This document shows positions 62,972 through 64,000 of a stretch of DNA of 64,000 nucleotides, in pieces. How positions within the stretch are numbered: position 1 is the first letter of the stretch; each line of letters opens with the position of its first letter. The stretch spans positions 124,001 to 188,000 of the forward strand of contig CAWHYG010000006.1 in assembly GCA_963833505.1 (NCBI GenBank), given 5' to 3'. Origin of the DNA: CAWHYG01 sp963833505 (GTDB taxonomy: Bacteria > Eisenbacteria > RBG-16-71-46 > CAIMUX01). Position numbers and translations under genes: made by a program. The notes under the pieces were generated by a model. It was not told the DNA's origin. It did no database searches and saw only the letters and a program-made list of their open reading frames with translations.

Positions 62972-64000
62972 CTACTTGACCACGACCAGCCGGTGGACCG
63001 GCCGCCGGTCCAGGCGCAGGAAGTACACACCGTTGGAAACGGCGCGCCCTGAGAGGTCGCGGCCGTCCCAGTCGACGGACGCCGGACCGGTGCGGAAGCG
63101 CTGGACGAGGCGACCCGAAACGTCCACCAGATCCAGCCATCGGGGGCCGCTCAGAAGCGGAGGCAGCAGGATCCGGGCCCCGGTGCTCATGGGGTTCGGG
63201 ATCACCTGGATGCTGCCGGCGGTCAGAGGCCCGGGCCCGGAGGCGGGATTGAACTGGATGAGGGCCGTCCACAGCGTGAGGGTGTTCCCGTCCAGCCGCA
63301 TCCAGAGCGGACGGACCTCGCCGCTCAGCGCGGAGATCCCGATGTAGTCCCCGAAGAACACGTTGGCGTTCGGCGTGAAGGGACTGGCGCTGATCTTCTC
63401 GTTGAGAAAGCTGGCGCCGCCGTCGATCGACACGGCCAGATCGACGTCGGTCGCGGTCGAACCGGGATGCTCGCGGCGATCGTAGAAGACGACGTAGATC
63501 GTGCCGTCGGCAGGATCGACGTCCATCCAGGGAAAGAACTGGTCCGCGCCGTTCCCGACCGGATCATTGTTCACGCGGGTCCGCGGTCCCCAGGTGACGC
63601 CACCGTCGTCGCTCGAGATCAGCCACACGTCGATGTCGCCGTTCCGGTCATCCGACCAGAGCACGTAGAGCCGGCCTTGATGCGGCCCGGCGCTGAGGTC
63701 GGTCTTCGTTTCCGGCAGGCCGTTGCAGCGGTAGATGCCGGGAACGTTCAGATCCCATCCGCCCGGCTGATCGGTGATGACGCGGTCCGTTCCCCAGGAC
63801 TGGCCGGCGTTGGTGGAATGGTCGAATTCGATGCCGCGCGGGCCGGACCAGGCCAGGTAGACGGTCCCGTCAGGGCCGATCGACGGCACCGCGCCCTGCA
63901 CGGCGTTGCTCGAATCGACTCCGCTGCCCCCCCGGTCGCTGACCCGGAGTGGCGTTGAGAAGGTCAGCCCCCGGTCGGTGGAATGCGAGAAGTAGACCTG
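62972..64000 (-). CDS. Secreted BNR/sialidase-like protein with FlgD-like C-terminus (5' end outside window)
   Basis: At least 342 residues, open to the right edge. Asp-box-like repeats (SSDDGGVTWGPR, STNAGQSWGTD, SIDGGASFLNE, STDRGLTFSTP) suggest a BNR/sialidase-type propeller, and the C-terminal 90 residues are a FlgD-like sorting domain with GVYFLRLD. It resembles secreted glycan-binding or glycoside-processing proteins; catalytic residues are not in the visible part. Confidence 0.78.
   Translation of the reverse strand, partial: QVYFSHSTDRGLTFSTPLRVSDRGGSGVDSSNAVQGAVPSIGPDGTVYLAWSGPRGIEFDHSTNAGQSWGTDRVITDQPGGWDLNVPGIYRCNGLPETKTDLSAGPHQGRLYVLWSDDRNGDIDVWLISSDDGGVTWGPRTRVNNDPVGNGADQFFPWMDVDPADGTIYVVFYDRREHPGSTATDVDLAVSIDGGASFLNEKISASPFTPNANVFFGDYIGISALSGEVRPLWMRLDGNTLTLWTALIQFNPASGPGPLTAGSIQVIPNPMSTGARILLPPLLSGPRWLDLVDVSGRLVQRFRTGPASVDWDGRDLSGRAVSNGVYFLRLDRRPVHRLVVVK

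Overview
The window is about 65% GC and densely coded, with frequent GTG and TTG starts. Several secreted proteins end in a FlgD-like beta-sandwich with a 'GVY(F/L/Y)' motif, and a secreted protein carries 26 six-cysteine repeats. Together with the conserved gerM-murI-rph-rdgB cluster and DUF6754-type membrane genes, this suggests a Gram-negative bacterium of a little-cultured FCB-like lineage (Candidatus Eisenbacteria-like). That placement is inference from protein style, not from a marker phylogeny.

1-4.4 kb holds the end of a sigma-54 activator, a frameshifted secreted TIGR03118-type protein, a relic of a GMC oxidoreductase and a VapBC-like toxin-antitoxin pair. 4.5-9.2 kb is an arsenic-resistance segment: ArsR, COG0701 permease, two thioredoxin-fold proteins, CcdA/ArsG-like membrane protein, a chimeric ArsC remnant, an internally deleted Acr3 and an intact-looking ArsC. 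It lies between the 3' end of the tmRNA gene (ssrA) and a 26-bp near-copy of that end (24/26 identical), as expected of an island integrated at ssrA. No integrase is left.

9.2-16.8 kb is a housekeeping block: ssrA (tag ANTELALAA), tRNA-Lys, ssb, tRNA-Pro/His/Arg, then rdgB, rph, murI, a GerM-domain lipoprotein-like protein, an amidase-like protein that seems to have lost its zinc ligands, smpB and tRNA-Leu.

17-34 kb has a radical SAM/SPASM protein, a secreted CehA/PHP-like protein, a three-gene membrane operon led by a GT39-like glycosyltransferase, a 32-bp tandem array, the 1257-residue six-cysteine-repeat protein and a two-gene 2-hydroxyacyl-CoA dehydratase activase/HgdB-like pair. 34-48 kb has an LVIVD-repeat remnant, a TPR protein, a ThiH-like radical SAM enzyme, an ECF sigma/anti-sigma pair, an SppA protease fused to an outer-membrane-barrel-like domain (frameshifted in a C6 run), a ParB/SbnI-like protein and a phosphodiesterase-plus-glycosyltransferase pair.

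48-64 kb has an M16 protease pair (one subunit with HxxEH, one without), a glycosyltransferase-TPR protein, a tightly overlapping four-gene membrane operon with a DUF6754-like protein (the best candidate for an undescribed system), an M29 aminopeptidase, a transposase-like gene, a glycosyltransferase/epimerase pair and the end of a secreted BNR-repeat protein that runs off the right edge.

Two recurring themes are worth noting. Short in-frame tandem repeats have expanded in linkers of many proteins. Several genes are broken by single-base shifts or internal deletions, which may be real decay or assembly error.
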